From Amphirosellinia nigrospora (Eukaryota; Ascomycota; Sordariomycetes; Xylariales; Xylariaceae): DNA of 64,000 nucleotides. Numbering within the stretch: the first letter of the stretch is position 1; each line of letters opens with the position of its first letter. Where the stretch lies: positions 7,405,017-7,469,016 of the forward strand of contig SCHM01000004.1 in the NCBI GenBank assembly GCA_004123355.1. The letters are read 5' to 3'. The position numbers were made by a program, and so were the translations under genes. Below, in pieces: positions 11,151 to 24,652 of this stretch. The notes beneath the pieces were generated by a model. The model saw only the letters and a list, made by a program, of their open reading frames with translations, did not search any database and was not told the origin of the DNA.

Positions 11151-13212
11151 AACTAGCTATACTAATTAAAGTTTATTATTTTTTAACTTTAAACCCAGAT
11201 TAATATTAAAATAAAATTTTTAATATTATATTAAATATATTAATATTAAAATAAAACTTTTAATAGTATTAAATTATAATATAAAATAATAATATAGTTA
11301 TTATAGCTAATATAGCTTATATAGCTACCCGAAAAAAAATTACTTTTAACTTTAATAATTTAACTAATTTATATTTTATATTTATAAAAATTTTAAAAAA
11401 TAAATTTTATTAATATTTTTATTTAATTTGTTTTTATATTTATTACTAATATTTATATAGCTAATTATATTATAGCTAAAAAAAAAAAAAAAAAAAAACA
11501 AGTTTTAAAATATTTCCGAAAATTTTATTTTTAATATTTATAAATAGTTCTATAAAACATATTTTAATTTATTTTAATATATTAAAATATAAATTATTTT
11601 ATATAATTAAATTTAAATAATTATTAATAAACTAATTATTTTAACGGTTTAAAATAATAAACTAGGTTTTTATTTTATTATAATTATAAAATTAATAAAG
11701 CTATATTTTAAATTTTAATAGTTATATAAATTAAGCAGTTTTTAATAATATTTATATTAAAAATTATAAAGCTTGTTTTTAAAAAATAAAAATCTAATAT
11801 TTAATATTTTATATTTATAACTATTTAATTTAAAATTTTAACTATAAAAGTAATATTATTAATATTAATTAATATAAATATTGCTAAAAATAATAAACGT
11901 ATTAAAAATTAAATAAAATTAAAATATAAGTTTTTTTTAATAATTTTATTTAAAATAAAATTAATTTTAAAATATAGTTTTAAACTATAATTAATTATTT
12001 AATAATTAATTATAATTAGTTTATTATAAATAGCGTAAAAATAAACAATATTAAATTATATTTAAAAAATAAAATTATTAAAAATTTATAATTTTATTTA
12101 AAAAAAAATTAAACTAAATTATAATATTTAAAAAATTAATAAAATATTTTAAATAATAATATATAAATATTAACTAAAAAAAAAAAAGTTTATATAAAAT
12201 AAATTATTTTTAAATTAAAATTTTTAAAAAAAATTTAAAGCTTTAAAAATAGTTTTATTTATTTTATTAAAAAATAAAATATTTTATTTTTATTATAAAA
12301 AAAAAGTTTTATATTTAATTTTTTATTTGTTTTAAAAATTAAATATTAAATAAATATTTAAATAAAATTTATATTTATAAAACTTTTATTTTATATGCTA
12401 AATAGTTTATTTATAATTTAAAAAAAACTAACGTTAAAAATAAAAGCTATAAAATAGTTTTAAATAATATTAATAGCTTAAATATTAATATTAATATTAA
12501 CTTAAACTATTCGACTTTTTATATTTAATTTAAAAATAATAATTTTTTATTTTTAATAATAATAATAATAATAAATTTTTATATTTTTTAATAAATTAAA
12601 ACTTAATTTATTATAAATAAAATAAAATAATTATTAAAAAAAAATTATTTTTATTATTAAAAATATATTATATTTTAAAAAATATTTAATAAAAGCAAAA
12701 ATAATAGCTAAATAAAAAATACGATTAATTATTTTATACGTTTAATATAAACGAAAAAATAATAAAAAAAAAGTTTTAAAAAAAAATATAAAAAAAGTTT
12801 AACTTTAAAAAAAATAAATTCTTTTTTAACAAAAATATTAACAAATAAAAATATTAATAATAAAAAAGATTTTTTAAATTTATATTTTAAAAAAAAATTA
12901 TTTTTAATATTATATATTTTAATATTAAATAAAAAATATTTATTATTTATAATTATTATTAATATAAAAATAACAAGTATTTTTTTATAAATAAAAAATA
13001 TAAATATATAATAAATAAATTAAACGTTTTTATTAAAAATAAATCTAAATTAAAAATAGTTTTTAAATATAATATTTAGTTTTAATAAAATATTAAAAAA
13101 GCTTTATTAATAAATTTTTATTTAAAAAAAAAACTTTAAAAAAATATTTTTAATTATAATTAAAATAAAATATAATTTTATTATAAATAAAATATTTATA
13201 AAACTTATAATA
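11151..13212. other. Unassigned repeat relic left of the family-A array
   Basis: About 2 kb of RIP-degraded DNA with no match that I could find elsewhere in the window and no recognisable domain. It holds a 20-base poly-A run near 11,480-11,500 and a TAA/AAT microsatellite near 12,550-12,575. Together with the D-type end before it, this could be the body of a roughly 2.3-kb DNA transposon, but no matching terminus was seen. It forms the left flank of family-A copy 1. Confidence 0.35.
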
Positions 13213-13529
13213 TATTAATATATAAATCTAGTATTTAATTAGCTTAATAAATTATATAATTATTAGTGTTTAAGTAGCTATATAGTATAATAGTACGTAG
13301 TTTTATATATGCGCTAAATATTATATAGCACGCGTAAAAAAACTTTTTTATATAAAATAAAAAAAATATTAAACTATTATAGCTATTTAAATAAATTTTT
13401 TAATATTTAATAAAAAATAGCTTATTTAGTTTATAATTAAAAAACTAAAAATATATAATAATATAAATATATTAATTAAACTAATTAATTTAGTATTACT
13501 TTTTAATATTAATATTATTTTATATAATA
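13213..13529 (+). repeat. 5' LTR of family-A copy 1
   Basis: About 317 bp, matching the 3' LTR at 20,178-20,494 and the other family LTRs. Retains CG-containing spots such as GCACGCG. The LTR edges were set by where the 5' and 3' LTR flanks stop agreeing. Confidence 0.75.
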
Positions 13530-14999
13530 ACTAGCGTATTTTTACGATTAATCGATTTTTAAAAAGCTTAATTAGCGTATTTTAGCTATTTTTAATTATT
13601 AATTTAAATTAGTAAATATTAACTAAAAAAAAATTAAAAAAGTTATTATAAATTTAAAAATTAAAATAATAAAATATTAATATTTATTTAATAAAATAAC
13701 TAATTAATAAATTAACGCTTAATAATAATTAAAAGTAATAATATATAATTTAAAATATATAAAAATAAATTATACTAAAAAAAAAAAAATATAATAAAAT
13801 TATTAAAAATTTTAAAAAAAAAATTAAAAAGCAATTTATTAATTATAAATATAAAATAAAACTTATAAAAAATAAATTTAATAAAATTATTAATAATTTA
13901 AAAAAATTAAATAAATTAAATAAAAAGTTAATTTTAGTTAATTTAAATTAATTTAATTAATTAAATTAATTTAGCTAATAAAAATATATTCGAAATATTT
14001 AATAATAAATAATATTATTAAAAAAATAATTAAAAAATATTAAGCTTTTCGGATAAAACGGTAAAAAAAATAAATAAATTTTTTAAAAAGTTTAAATCGA
14101 TCGATTTTAAAAAAAAAAACTAAAGCGTAATTTTATTAAAAAAAAATTTAAAAGCAAAAAAAAAAAAAAATTATTTTTATTCTAAATTTAAACCCGGATT
14201 TATTATTATTATTATTATTATTAAATTTAAAAAAATTTAATAATATTTATATTAAATATAAATATTATTTATTATAAAAAAATTTAAAAAAGTTTTTATT
14301 TATAAATAAAACTAAGCTAAAATAATATAAATTTAAACTAAAACTTAATAAAAAAAACTATTTAAAAAAATTTAAAACTAATTAATATATTAATATAATT
14401 TATACTTTATTATAAAAACTATTAAATATAATTTTAAAAATTTTATTAGTTCGTATAAAAACTAATACTAATATAAATAATTATTAGTATATTAAAACTA
14501 GCTTTTTTAAACTTAATTAAAAATATCGAAAAAAATTATATATATTAAAATTTTTAGCAAAACTTATAATATAATAAACTAAATATATTAAAAAATATAT
14601 AAAATAATATTATTAATTATAAATATAATAAAAAAATTTTTATACTTTTTATATTTAAATTTTTAAAATATAAAACAATATAAAAAACTAAAAAAAATAA
14701 ATATAAATTAATAAATTATAATATTTATAGCTATAATAAAAAATAAAATAATAATTAATATAATATTACTATTAAAATTATAAAGTATAAAAAATATTAT
14801 ATTTAAAATTTAGTTAATAAATTTAATAATAATTTTAAAAACCGTATAAAAAAAAAGCTTAAATTAAAAAACTATAAAAAAAAAAATCTAATAATAATAT
14901 TATTAATAAAAATAAAAATTATAGCAAAAATAATAGCAAAAATAAAAATTATAAATTAAACTTTAAATTTAATTTTAAAAAAAATTATAATAAAAAAAA

Positions 15000-15060
15000 A
15001 GCTTAAATATTTTAAATACAGCTAATAAAGTTATATTATTAAAAATTGCTTTAATAAAAT
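15000..15060 (+). pseudogene. gag zinc-knuckle relic (family A copy 1)
   Basis: The CX2CX4HX4C spacing of a retroviral-type nucleocapsid zinc knuckle is discernible here. The same place is conserved in copy 2 (about 24,205-24,265) and copy 3 (about 33,395-33,450). In living relatives the motif binds the element's RNA during packaging. Here it is a fossil within a gag region that has no coding capacity. Confidence 0.6.
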
Positions 15061-15342
15061 AATAATAATTAAAATTAAAACTTTAAACGATTAAAAATTT
15101 ATAATATTTATAATAAGTTTATAAAATTAAAAATTATTTATAAATTTTAAAAATAATTTTAATTATTTTGTTTATATAAATATAAATATTTTATAAAGTT
15201 TAATAAATCTTTATAATTATAAAATATTATTTTTTTTTATTATATTTAGTTTATTTTTTTTATTTTAAATAATTATAATATTATTAATTATAAACAAAAC
15301 TATATTATATAAAATAATTTTAAGCTAAAAAGTTATTATAGC

Positions 15343-15436
15343 TTAAAAAACTTTAATTAAAAGATTTTAATTTAAAAACTTTAACTTAAAAACTTTAATT
15401 TAAAAGATTTTAATTTAAAAATCTTAACTTAAAAAA
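15343..15436 (+). repeat. 15-bp tandem repeat in the gag/pol leader of copy 1
   Basis: Six consecutive units of about 15 bp with core CTTTAATTTAAAA. The period is a multiple of three, so in the living element it would have encoded a five-residue repeat. Copy 2 has six units at the equivalent place and copy 3 only four. Confidence 0.75.
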
Positions 15437-18400
15437 TAGCTTTAGCTTTAATAATTATACTAGGCTAAAAAAAATAATAATAAATTTATTTATAAAAAAA
15501 TTACTATAAACTTTTTTATAAAAAAAAATAACTATAAACTTATTTGCTATAATAAGCTTATTTATTAATCGAAAAATAATAAATTTTTTATTAAACAAAA
15601 ACTAGCTTTAATAATAATAAATTTAAAAATAATTTAAAACTAATTATTATTAATAATTTAAAGCTAATTATCGAGCTAATTATTAAATAGAAAACTATAA
15701 TAGTAATACTTTTAATTATATTTATTTTTATATTTTTGTTTTTAATAACAATTTTAAACGATTTAAATTAAAAAAACGTATTAAATATTAAAATTATTAG
15801 TAATAGCGGACTAAATATTAAAGTTATTATATAAAAAAACGGTAGTACTTTTAAATATACTTATATTTTAAAGAATTATTATATTTTAATATATAAACGT
15901 TATATTTTATTTAATATAAAGTTAAATATAAAATATATAATAATAAACTAATTTCGAAAAAAAGTTAATAATAATTTAATTAAAAAAACGAAAAAATATA
16001 TAGTTTATATAAAAAGTAAATTTATATAAATTAAAAAAATTAGCATTATTATAAAAAACTTTAAAACTTTTAATAAAAATAAATATAATATAAACGTAGG
16101 ATATATTTTATTTATTTTATTATTTTTATTAAATATATTTTTAAAAAATAACTATATAAAGTAAAAAATTATTTAAATAAATATATTATAAAAAATAGCT
16201 ATAAATAGCTATTATAGATTTTAATATATAACGGCGCGGTTTTTTTTATAAATATATAAAAAAAAAAAACTTTATATAATATATTAACTTTAAAAAAAGC
16301 TATAAAAATTCGCGCTAAGTATAATAAATAAAGTTAAAACGTTAAAAGAATTATTGTTTAAATTATTATTAAAAAAAAAATAAAAATAACTTTTAAAATT
16401 TAAAATAAATTAATTTTTTAGTATTATTAACTATATTATTTTAATATTAAAAATTAATATAAATAATTAAATATATTATAAATATTAATATTAAACTTAA
16501 AAAAATTAAATATTTTTTTACTTTATTTATAATTAAACTAAAGCTAAAAAATATATTTCGAAAAAAGCTATCGAAAAAACTAATTATTTAAAAAAAATAA
16601 TTTAAATAAATTTTAGCTAAATTAAACTAATTTCGATCGAAAAATATAAATATTTTTATTTATAATAAATAATAATAGTAAATATTATATTTTTAAAATA
16701 TATAAAACAAAAATAAAATAAAAAATATTATTAAAGTATATTTATAATAAATAAATAAAAATTAATATTTTAAATATTTTAATTTAATAAAAACTACTAA
16801 AAAAAATATTACGTTTTATATATAAATAATAATAAAAAGTTTAGTATAAAAAATTTAAAAATATTTTATAATAAAATAAAAAAATAATTATTATTTTATT
16901 ATTTATAAATTAATATTAAAATAATATAATTAAAAAATCGATAAATTTTATTTAAAATAAAACTAAAGCTTTATTTTTATAAACTAAATTATTAATTATA
17001 TTTTAAATATATAAAGTTTTAATAATATATATATTTTTAATAGAACTAATTAATTTATAATAAAAAAAATAACTTTAGCTAAAAAATATTTTAATTATTT
17101 AAATTAAAAAAAAATAATAATTTAATTTTAATAATTTATAAATAATAAATATATACTATATAATATTTATTAACGAATTTATATATATATTAGCTAAAAA
17201 ACTAAAAGCTAAAAAAACTAATATTATATTTTTAAATTATAAAAGTATATTTAATTATATAGTTTAGTTTATTAAAAATAATAGAATATTATATATATTA
17301 TACGTAATTTTTTACGAAAATATTAAAAATATAAATAACGTTTATAATTTTAAAAATATTATACGTTTATTATTTTTTAAAATATAGCGTAAATTTAAGC
17401 AGCGTTATTAAAAAATTAAAAATTTTATTTAAATATAAAACTATAATTATAATATTATTAAAAATAATATTATAATAATAAAAACGAACTAAAAAAACGT
17501 AGCTAATTATAAAAATAAATAATAAAACTAACTTTTATTATTAAACGTAATAAAAAAAACTTTAAAAAACTTAGTTAAAAGTTTATATTTACTATATAAA
17601 ATAAATAAAAATTATTTTAATATAATTTATATTTTAAATATAATATTAAGCTAAAAAAATAAAATATATATATAAATAATTTTATAAGCGATTTAAAATA
17701 TAAAGTTAAATAAATAAATTTAAAATTTAAAAAATTAATATAATATTTATAGCTTATAAAAACTAAATTAAATAAATTAAATTATTTTTATATTTTTAAA
17801 AAGCTATTTTTATATAGATTATTTATAAAAATTATTAAAAAAGTTTATAGTAAAAATATTTATTTTTAATAAACTTATTTTAAAAAAATATTTATAAAAA
17901 AAAATAAAAAAAATAACTTAAAGCTATATTTAAAAAAATATATAGTTTATTTAAATATAATATTTTAAAATTTATAAAATATATAAAAATTATTTATAGC
18001 TATTTTATTAATTTTATATAAATATTTAAAAAAAATATTTATTAATTAATAAACTAAATAAATATAAAATTAAAATTTATATTTATAAGTTTATTTAGCG
18101 TAAAAATATTAATTATAATAAAATTTTATTTTTATAGCTTAAATAACGTTATAAAAATTCTAATAGTTTTAATAATTATTTAAAAATAATATATTATTTA
18201 AATCGATTTTATAATAATATATTTTAATAAAGCTTTTTATAAAAAATATTTATAAAATAGTTTAAAATACTAAAAAAATATTTTAAAACTTTTAAATTAA
18301 AATAAAAAAATATAATTAGCTAGTTAAAAAATTATTAAACTAATAAAGCTTTTATATAGTTTTAAGCAATTAAAATATAAATAATAAATTAAAGCTAAAA

Positions 18401-19289
18401 AAATTATAAATAAAATTAAATTTAAATTTATAATTTTTAATATATTATATATATTAATTATAAAATAAAAAAGTTATAATATTTTATATAAATAATTTTT
18501 TAATTATAGAATTTAATTTAAATTATTTAAAAAATATCGCTATAAAAATTAATAAAATAGTTTTAATAAACGATTTAAACTAAACTAATTAGTTTTTAAA
18601 CATATAAATTATAAAAAATAAAATTAATAATAATATAACTTTAATTAAAAGCAATATATAATTAAAATATTTAATTTTATTAGCTTAAGTTTAATATACG
18701 AATATTTATATTTATAAATATTAAAAAGATAATTTATATTATAAAATATAAAAAAAAGCTTATTTTTAAAAATAAAATTTAATTATATTTTTTTATTTAA
18801 TAAGTTAAGTTTTTTTGCTTAAATTATAAAGCTTAATATAAACTTTATTATTTTTATTTAAATAAAATTTATAGCAAATTTTTTTAATAAATATATTAAA
18901 AATATAAATAATTAACTAAATATATAAAAAGTATTTTAAATATATAAATTAAATATAATAAGCTAAAAAAAACTATTTATATAAAATTTATAATAATATA
19001 AGTTTATTTGCTACTATTAATATTATTTTAATATTAAACTTATAAAATAATAATTATTAATAAAATATATTATATTTTTAAATAACGCGTTAATATTATA
19101 ATATTTTAAACTATAATTAGTTATAGCGAAAAATTTTACTAAAAATAAATATATTATAATAAACAAAATAGCAAATAATTTAATATAAATAAAAAACTTT
19201 TTAAATAAACTTAGAATATTATTAAATAATTTTATTATTTTTTATATAATAATATAAAACTATAAATTAGTTTAAATATATAATTATAT

Positions 19290-19440
19290 TAAAGCAAAAA
19301 AATATATAAAAATAATATATTATTATATTAACTAAAAAATATAAGCTAACTATATTAAACTAATATATATAAAATTAAAAAATAATCTAGCTAATAAATT
19401 AATTAAACTATTAAAAAAGCTAAATATTAAAAGTTTTATT
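19290..19440 (+). pseudogene. Copia RNase H C-terminus relic (copy 1)
   Basis: Translation shows the layout of the Ty1/Copia RNase H end: the segment known from the SKHIDIR-like box through to the LADGLTK-like box. It lies close to the 3' LTR, and equivalent segments occur in copies 2 and 3. This is the strongest evidence for the Copia assignment. It is a fossil with no coding capacity. Confidence 0.65.
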
Positions 19441-20177
19441 TTTATTTAATTTATAAATTAAAAAAATTAATAAAAAAATAAATAAACTAAGCTTTTTTAA
19501 AACTTTATATAATAAATAATTAATAACTTAAACTTATTTATTATTATTAAAAAAAAAAGATTATTAATATATTAACTTTTTAAAAAATAATTAATTTAAT
19601 ATTTTAATATTTATAATATTTAAAACTTATAGATTTTATATATAATTAATTCGATTTATTTATTATATAATTAATAAGCTTATTAAATATTAAAAAAATA
19701 ATATTTAACTAAAAATAATTAATATTATTTATTTATTTTTTAAATCTAAAAAAATTTTAAAAGTTTAAATTTAAAAAAATTTAAAGTTTTAAAAAAATAG
19801 CGCTATTTAATTATTTGTTTAATAAATATTTAAATAAATATAAAAAAATAGTATTATTTTATTTTATATATTTTATAAAAAATAAAATATTTTAAAAGTT
19901 TTTTTTTAAACTTTAAAATAAATAAAAATTATATTAAAATTATAATAGTAATAAAAACGTTTATAAACAGCAATTTTAAACTAAATAAAAAAATAAATCT
20001 ATTTAAAACGAAATATATAGCCTGTATATATACGTAAATATTATATTTAGTTTAATTAATTAATTATATATTTTTAGTTATAAAAAAAAGTTTAATTATA
20101 ATATTAAATTAATTTAAAATTTTTTATTATTTTTTTTTTAAAACTTATAATATTATAATATTTATAGCTAAAAAAAA

Positions 20178-20494
20178 TATTAATATATAAATTTAATACT
20201 TAATTAACCTAATAATAAATTATATAATTATTAATACTTAAATAGCTATATAATATAATAGTACGTAGTTTTATATATACGCTAAATATTATGTAATATA
20301 CGTAAAAAAAGCTTTTTTACATAAATAAAAAATATTAAGCTATTATAGCTATTTAAATAGATTTTTTAATATTTAATAAAAAATAACTTATTTAATTTAT
20401 AACTAAAAAACTAAAAATATAATAATATAAATATACTAATTAAACTAACTAACTTAATATTATTTTTTAATATTAATACTATTTTTATATAATA
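20178..20494 (+). repeat. 3' LTR of family-A copy 1
   Basis: About 317 bp and more AT-converted than its 5' partner. It ends in the shared TATATAATA edge, and spacer DNA follows directly. Confidence 0.72.
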
Positions 20495-22441
20495 TATTAT
20501 TTAATTTTTAATATAATTATATTTTTTTATTAAAAATATTTTTTAACTATTTAAAAAACGCGTTTTTAAAACTAATAATTTAAAACGTTTAAATAATATT
20601 TTAAATATATAATATTTAATAATTTAATAATAAAAGTTTTAAAAAAGCTATAAAAAAATATATATATTATATATTATAAATATAATTTATTTTATAAGCT
20701 TATAATATTAAACGGATTTTTATTTTTAAACGTAATATTTAATAAAATATTATAAAAAAGTTAATTAATATTAATTTTTTTAATATAATTATTATATTTA
20801 AAAAAAAACTTTTAAACTAATAAAATAGCTTATAAAAACGCGTTATTTTAAAAAGTTTAATTTAATAATTATTATTATAAAAAACTAGCTAAAATAAATT
20901 ATTAATTAGTTATTATTAAAAATATAAATTTTAACTTTTAAAATATAATAAAATATTTTTATTTATAAATTAGCATTAAAAATATAATAATATAAATTTA
21001 TTAATTATAAAAAAACGTAATAAAATAATATAAAATTAATTAATCGTAAATATTATAATAATTAAAGCTATTTTATTTTTATAATATATATTTTACGAAA
21101 AATAATAAATTTATAATATAAATATATAAAATTAATTTAATTATATAAAATAAATAAAAAACTAAGCTTTTTCTTAAAAAAAAAAAAAAAAAAAACTAAT
21201 TTATAAAATATAAAAATAAATATTTAAAAAATATTATTATTTATTTAAAACTTTAGTAATTAATATAAAGGTATAAAAATTAATATAAAAGTATAATTTT
21301 AAAAGGGTATAACTTTTATAACTTTTATATTAGCTATTTAAAAAATTCCAAAAAATATAAACAAAATACTCGAATTTTTATTATTTTTTACTTTATATAA
21401 TAATATAGCTTAAAGTTTTATAGCCCTAAATATAGCTAAGCTATATTTTAATTTATATTAAAATTTTATTAAAATATAGTTTTTTATAGTTTAGCTATAA
21501 TTTAAACTACTATTTAAAAATATAAAAATATATATTTTTATTATTTTTTAAGCTATATAATAATATATAGCTTTAAGCTTTAGCTATAAAAATAGCTAAA
21601 ATATAATATATTATATAATATAATATTAACCGATTTTTTGCTTTAAATTATATATAATAAATAATATTTAGCTATATTTAAAGCTAAAGCTATAACTTTA
21701 TACTATAAAAAAAAGCAAAAAATAATAAAAATTAAAATATTTTAACTTTAATTTTATAATTTTTTTATAGCTAATATATAGCTAAATAAAAATTATACTT
21801 TTTTAAAGTTATACTCCCGTATTAATTTTTTATGCTTTTATTAATTGTTAAAACTTTAATAAAATAAACTTAAATATTTATATATTTAATTAACCGATAA
21901 ATTATTATATTAAATTAATTTTTAAAAAAAACTAAAACGATTTTTTTAATAATTTGTTTTATTATATATTTTTAAAAAAATTAAAAATAATAAAAAATAT
22001 ATAATAAAAAACCTAAAAAAAAAATTTATTAAACTTAATAGTACGCTTTTTATTATATTTATTTTATTTATGCTTAAAATTAATAAAAAATTAAATTTTA
22101 TATAAATTATTATAAATTAACGTAATAAAAAAAATTAATATATTTAATATTTTTAATTAAAAAAATATTAGCTTATATTATAAAAGCTAAAATTTTTATA
22201 AAAATTAATATTTAATAAATATTAATAAAATTTATATATATTTAAATAATAAAACTTTATTATATTTAAAACTAAATATAAATTATTAAATATAAAGTTT
22301 TATTTTTTAGTTTATTTAATAAACTAATAATATTTTAAAAATATATAAATAATATTTAAAAAAATATTTAAATAATTTTATAATATTTATATAAATAATA
22401 TTTTAATATTTTTAAATTTTAAAAAATTATTAAATTTATAT
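20495..22441 (+). repeat. Array spacer S, first copy
   Basis: About 1.95 kb between family-A copies 1 and 2, repeated at 29,649-31,607. In order it holds an unassigned stretch ending in a poly-A run of about 19 bases (about 21,178-21,195), an imperfect inverted-repeat element R (about 21,250-21,855), an unassigned stretch, and the beginning of family C (22,155-22,441). In the minus copy of family C, that last part continues directly into what here lies beyond copy 3. The spacer was therefore part of the chromosome before the family-A elements arrived. No gene. Confidence 0.75.
21250..21855. mobile_element. Inverted-repeat element R, first copy (MITE-like)
   Basis: About 600 bp with imperfect arms of 200-250 bp. 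Each outer end carries a tandemly doubled motif, ATTAATACGGGAGTATAA in its least mutated form. No coding capacity. The target duplication cannot be read with confidence in this AT-rich context. The second copy is at about 30,420-31,015 within the duplicated spacer, so only one insertion event need have occurred. Confidence 0.58.
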
Positions 22442-22761
22442 TGTTAGCATATATATTTAATATTTAATTAGCCTAGTAATAAATTATATAATTACTAGTG
22501 CTTAAGTAGCTATATAGTATAGTACGTAGTTTTATATATGCGCTAAATATTACGTAATACGCGTAAAAAAAGCTTTTTTTACGCAAGATAAAAAAATATT
22601 AAGCTATTATAGCTACTTAAGCAGATTTTTTAATATTTAATAAAAAAATAGCCTATTTAATTTATAACTAAAAAACTAAAAGTATATAATAATATAAATA
22701 TATTAATTAAACTAACTAATTTAATATTGCTTTTTAATATTAATATTATTTTTATATAATA
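22442..22761 (+). repeat. 5' LTR of family-A copy 2
   Basis: About 320 bp. Begins TGTTAGCATATA, retaining the TG start that other copies have lost. It resembles the 5' LTR of copy 3 more than that of copy 1. Confidence 0.75.
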
Positions 22762-24559
22762 GTTAATATATTTTACAATTAATTGATTTTAAAACGTTTA
22801 ATTAATATATTTTAGCTATTTTTAATTATTAATTTAATCGTTTAATTAATAAATACTAACTAAAAAAAATTAAAAAAAATTATTATAAATTTAAAAATTA
22901 AAATAATAAAATATTAATATTTATTTAATAAAATAATTAATTAATAAATTAACGCTTAATAATAATTAAAAGTAATAATATATAATTTTAAAATATACGA
23001 AAATAAACTATACTAAAAAAAAAAAAAATATAATAAAATTACCGGGGAATTTTAAAAAAAATAAAAAAAATAATCTAATTATAATATATAAAAAAAAATA
23101 AAAAATAATTTTAATAAATTATTAATAATTTAAAAAAAAAATAATTAAATAAAAAGTTAGTTTTAATTAATTTAATTAATTTAATTAATTAATTAATTTA
23201 GCTAATAAAAATATATTCGAAATATTTAATAATAAATAATATTATTAAAAAAATAATTAAAAAATATTAAGCTTTTTAAATAAAAAAAAAAAATAAATAA
23301 GTTTTTTAAAAAGTTTAAATCGATCGATTTTAAAAAAAAAAAAAACCGAAATATATTTTATTAAAAAAAGTTTAAAAGCAAAAAAAAAAAAAAATTATTT
23401 TTATTTAAAATTTAAACTTAAATTTATTAGATTATTATTATTATCGTTAAATTTAAAAAAATTTAATAATATTTATATTAAATATAAATATTATTTATTA
23501 TAAAAAAATTTAAAAAAGTTTTTATTTATAAATAAAATTAAACTAAAATAATATAAATTTAAATTAAAGCTTAATAAAAAAACTATTTAAAAAAGCTTAA
23601 AACTAGTTAATATATTAATATAATTTATATTTTACTATAAAAACTATTAAATATAATTTTAAAAATTTTATTAGTTTATATAAAAATTAATATTAATATA
23701 AATAATTATTAACATATTAAAACTAGCTTTTTTAAACTTAGTTAAAAATATTAAAAAAAATTATATATGCTAAAAATTTTAATAAAACTTATAATATAAT
23801 AAACTAAATATATAAAAAATATATAAAATAATATTATTAATTATAAATATAATAAAAAAATTTATACTTTTTATATTTAAATTTTTTAAAAATATAAAAT
23901 AATATAAAAAACTAAAAAAAAATAAATATAAACTAATAAATTATAATATTTATAACTATAATAAAAAATAAAATAGCTTAATATAATTATATTAAAGTTA
24001 TAAAATATAAAAATGTATATTTAAAATTTAGTTAATAAATTTAATAATAATTTTAAAAACTATATAAAAAAAAACCTAAATTAAAAAACTATAAAAAAAA
24101 AAGTTTAATAATAATATTATTAATAAAATAAAAATTATAGCAAAAATAATAAAAAAAAAATTATAAATTAAACTTTAAATTAATTTTAAAAAAAAAATTA
24201 TAATAAAAAAAAAAAGCTTAAATATTTTAAATATAGCTAATAAAGTTATATTGCTAAAAATTGCTTTAATAAAAATAATAACAATTAAAATTAAAACTTT
24301 AAACGATTAAAAACTTATAATATTTATAATAAACTTATTAAAAATTAAAAATTATTTATAAGCTTTAAAATAACTTTAATTATTTTATTATATAAATATA
24401 AATATTTTATAAAGTTTAATAAATTTATAATTATAAAATATTATTTTTTTTTTTATTATATTTAATTTATTTTTTTTATTTTAAATAATTATAATATTAC
24501 TAATTATAAATAAAACTACGTTATATAAAATAATTTTAAACTAAAAAGTTATTATAGCT

Positions 24560-24652
24560 AAAAAACTTTAATTTAAAAAATTTTAATTTAAAAAACTTTA
24601 ATTTAAAAATTTAACTTAAAAAATTTAATTTAAAAAATTTTAACTTAAAAAT
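24560..24652 (+). repeat. 15-bp tandem repeat, copy 2
   Basis: Six units equivalent to those in copy 1, with fewer residual C and G bases. Confidence 0.72.

Larger units (their letters stand above)
13213..20494 (+). mobile_element. Ty1/Copia-type LTR retrotransposon, array copy 1
   Basis: Complete-length fossil (about 7.28 kb) with LTRs of about 317 bp at both ends. The internal region runs in the order gag with CCHC zinc-knuckle spacing (about 15,005-15,050), a 15-bp tandem repeat in late gag, pol, then a C-terminal RNase H segment (about 19,290-19,440) followed by 0.7 kb before the 3' LTR. RNase H as the last pol domain, with no integrase after it, is the Ty1/Copia order. It is decayed by very many RIP changes. 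The 3' part, from about 16.2 kb, is nearly identical to copy 2, while the 5' part is clearly less similar. Confidence 0.75.

Noticed and set aside
21178-21195. Poly-A run (and its copy near 30,340) taken as the tail of a LINE or SINE
   Set aside because: A-runs of 15-20 bases are common in this AT-rich window, no LINE motif precedes it, and no target duplication is visible.
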